A stretch of 64,000 bases of DNA, taken from positions 62,501 to 126,500 of the forward strand of contig JAJTWR010000293.1 of NCBI GenBank assembly GCA_021613335.1. The letters are read 5' to 3'. The notes under the pieces were generated by a model, which saw only the letters and a program-made list of their open reading frames with translations, did not search any database and was not told where the DNA came from. Origin of the DNA: Whitmania pigra (Eukaryota; Annelida; Clitellata; Hirudinida; Haemopidae). This document shows positions 63,951 to 64,000 of this stretch, in pieces. How positions within the stretch are numbered: position 1 is the first letter of the stretch; every line of letters starts with the position of its first letter. The position numbers were made by a program, and so were the translations under genes.

Positions 63951-64000
63951 CTTTTCAGAAAAATAAATTTTTTCAAAAATTCAAACATTTGTTGATGAAT
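63951..64000 (-). other. GALNT intron, continues past the window edge
   Basis: Acceptor sequence CTGAAAAG on the minus strand next to the exon ending at 63950. Earlier exons are not in the window. Confidence 0.6.

Overview
This is eukaryotic, metazoan DNA. Genes are split by many short AT-rich introns, most with GT...AG ends, and the introns and spacers are full of AAT/ATT and ATC simple repeats. The recognisable genes (SNX14, RAB39, MTRFR, an hnRNP Q/R protein, a GALNT, a 5-HT2-like receptor) are conserved bilaterian families. The AT-richness, intron style and mix of transposons would suit a lophotrochozoan such as a leech or other annelid, but that is an inference and the species is not determined.

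Layout. 1-3,306: last coding exon of a biogenic-amine GPCR with a giant third intracellular loop (+). 5,601-16,250: a complete SNX14 gene in 34 exons (+). 16,500-18,980: transposon debris, including a hAT element with a perfect 8-bp target-site duplication (TSD). 19,058-33,480: copy 1 of a large duplicated block. It holds an unidentified 14-exon gene (-), a decayed LINE with a tRNA-derived SINE inside, a hAT MITE, MTRFR (+), RAB39 (-) and the first four exons of an hnRNP Q/R gene (+). 33,480-41,900: unique spacer of microsatellites, a LINE ORF1 remnant, and SINE, hAT and Tc1 fragments. 41,903-53,842: copy 2 of the block, same order and orientation, mostly near-identical. Here the hnRNP Q/R gene runs on to its stop at 56,272. 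56,273-60,090: mostly simple repeats plus two small unidentified reading frames (-). 60,091-63,950: the 3' two thirds of a polypeptide GalNAc-transferase gene (-).

The most notable structure is the duplication of about 12 kb. Copy 1 alone carries a 2.65-kb Ty3/gypsy element, inserted inside a 21-bp minisatellite inside the hAT MITE. Copy 2 keeps the empty target site. The element itself is unusual: its single 744-codon frame fuses the start of Gag directly to the end of RT, RNase H and integrase, with protease and the RT catalytic core missing. Copy 1 of the block ends exactly in an expanded (AAT)n array, so either a real segmental duplication broken at a microsatellite or two haplotypes assembled in series could explain it.

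Functionally the genes are unrelated housekeeping or signalling genes: endolysosome/ER lipid contact (SNX14), mitoribosome rescue (MTRFR), vesicle traffic (RAB39), RNA processing (hnRNP Q/R), O-glycosylation (GALNT) and amine signalling (GPCR). RAB39 and hnRNP Q/R lie head to head about 740 bp apart in both copies and may share a promoter region.
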